From Candidatus Zhuqueibacterota bacterium (lineage in GTDB: Bacteria; Zhuqueibacterota; Zhuqueibacteria; Oceanimicrobiales; Oceanimicrobiaceae): a stretch of 64,000 nt of DNA. Both the position numbers and the translations under genes were made by a program. The stretch covers positions 1 through 64,000 of the forward strand of contig JAJDAF010000012.1 of assembly GCA_029261995.1 (NCBI GenBank), written 5' to 3'. Each line of letters starts with the position of its first letter. Positions within the stretch are counted from its first letter, which is position 1. A model generated the notes under the pieces. That model saw only the letters and a list, made by a program, of their open reading frames with translations, had not been told where the DNA came from and ran no database searches. Shown piece by piece: positions 63,670 to 64,000 of the stretch.

Positions 63670-64000
63670 TGGTTAAGCCTCACGGCTTATTAGTACCACT
63701 TGGCTAAATACATTGCTGCACTTACACCTATGGCCTATCAACCTCGTCATCTCCAAGGAGCCTTTAGTGTTGCCGAAGCAACAAGGGAAATCTCGTCTTA
63801 GGGTGGGCTTCGCACTTAGATGCTTTCAGCGCTTATCCCTTCCGGATTTAGCTACCCAGCGGTGCCTCTGGAGAGACAACTGGTGCACCAGGGATCCGTC
63901 CACTTCGGTCCTCTCGTACTAGAAGCAGCTCCCTTCAAATTTCCTGCGCCCGCGACAGATAGGGACCGAACTGTCTCACGACGTTCTAAACCCAGCTCAC
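63670..64000 (-). rRNA. rrl: 23S ribosomal RNA, 3' part
   Basis: The minus strand shows the conserved 3' end of 23S RNA. It includes the sarcin-ricin loop region (AGTACGAGAGGACCGAAGT), the CTGGTGCACCAGTTG-like stretch, AGGATAAGCGCTGAAAGCATC-like sequence and the end CCGTGAGGCTTAACC. The gene continues past the window. The 64-base spacer to the 5S gene holds no tRNA. Confidence 0.95.

Noticed and set aside
63713-63922. 69-residue plus-strand frame at the right end
   Set aside because: It lies within the 23S rRNA gene.

Overview
The window reads as chromosomal DNA of a Gram-negative (diderm) bacterium of the Fibrobacteres-Chlorobi-Bacteroidetes (FCB) superphylum or a neighbouring candidate phylum. 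The grounds are a full-length SprA-type outer-membrane translocon protein (2132 aa), a PorV/DUF5723-like barrel protein, LptF/LptG permeases, TolC, several lipoproteins, and proteins ending in the aromatic residue typical of outer-membrane barrels. Base composition is about half G+C by eye. Promoters, where visible, are TTGACA-17-TA(C/T)ATT, not the -33/-7 type of Bacteroidetes proper, so a Bacteroidetes-like but distinct lineage (KSB1, Calditrichaeota or similar) is my best guess. This is inference, not an assignment. No phage, integrase, IS transposase or CRISPR array is visible.

Layout. 0.1-8.4 kb (minus strand): a membrane-anchored unknown and an alpha/beta hydrolase, a 0.9 kb spacer holding a 21-bp tandem repeat, then a run peroxiredoxin - lysoplasmalogenase - GNAT - lipoprotein - hydrolase - TlpA-like redoxin, and an acyltransferase with its own terminator. 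8.5-13.1 kb (plus): a probable operon, alkA - ogt - msrB - TPR protein - acyltransferase - cupin - DUF1835, led by a strong promoter that seems to give a leaderless alkA mRNA. 13.3-22.1 kb: sulfotransferase, NAD synthetase, a secreted unknown, metallophosphoesterase lipoprotein, VanZ-like protein, bifunctional NAD(P)HX repair enzyme, ECF sigma factor and PrmA. 22.1-36 kb: M28 peptidase lipoprotein and SprA on the minus strand, lptF-lptG on plus, a 161-bp MITE-like palindrome right after lptG, then the PorV-like protein and a 689-aa lipoprotein on minus.

36.4-44.4 kb (minus): one tight operon, polyprenyl synthase - PTS EIIC - EIID - HPr - EI - inositol-monophosphatase-like - metK - ahcY, closed by a clear terminator. 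It joins an incomplete mannose-type PTS (no EIIA or EIIB here) to SAM synthesis and SAH recycling. 44.5-52.9 kb (minus): TolC-family protein, adenosine deaminase, FdhF/YdeP-type molybdopterin oxidoreductase, a PabB-PabC fusion and an MFS transporter. 53-59.6 kb (plus): TPR protein, outer-membrane protein, a fusion of an endonuclease Q-like PHP nuclease to a UvrD-type helicase, and a small protein with a TonB-like membrane anchor. 59.7-63.4 kb (minus): TPR lipoprotein and MMPL/RND exporter. The window ends in the 5S and the 3' part of the 23S rRNA genes of an rRNA operon transcribed on the minus strand.

The observations I would look at first are the EndoQ-helicase fusion (55.5-58.9 kb), the MITE-like element abutting lptG (32.24-32.40 kb), the 21-bp repeat open on both strands (2.4-2.7 kb), the Asp/Asn-rich calcium-loop-like insert in SprA, and the PTS/SAM-cycle operon.
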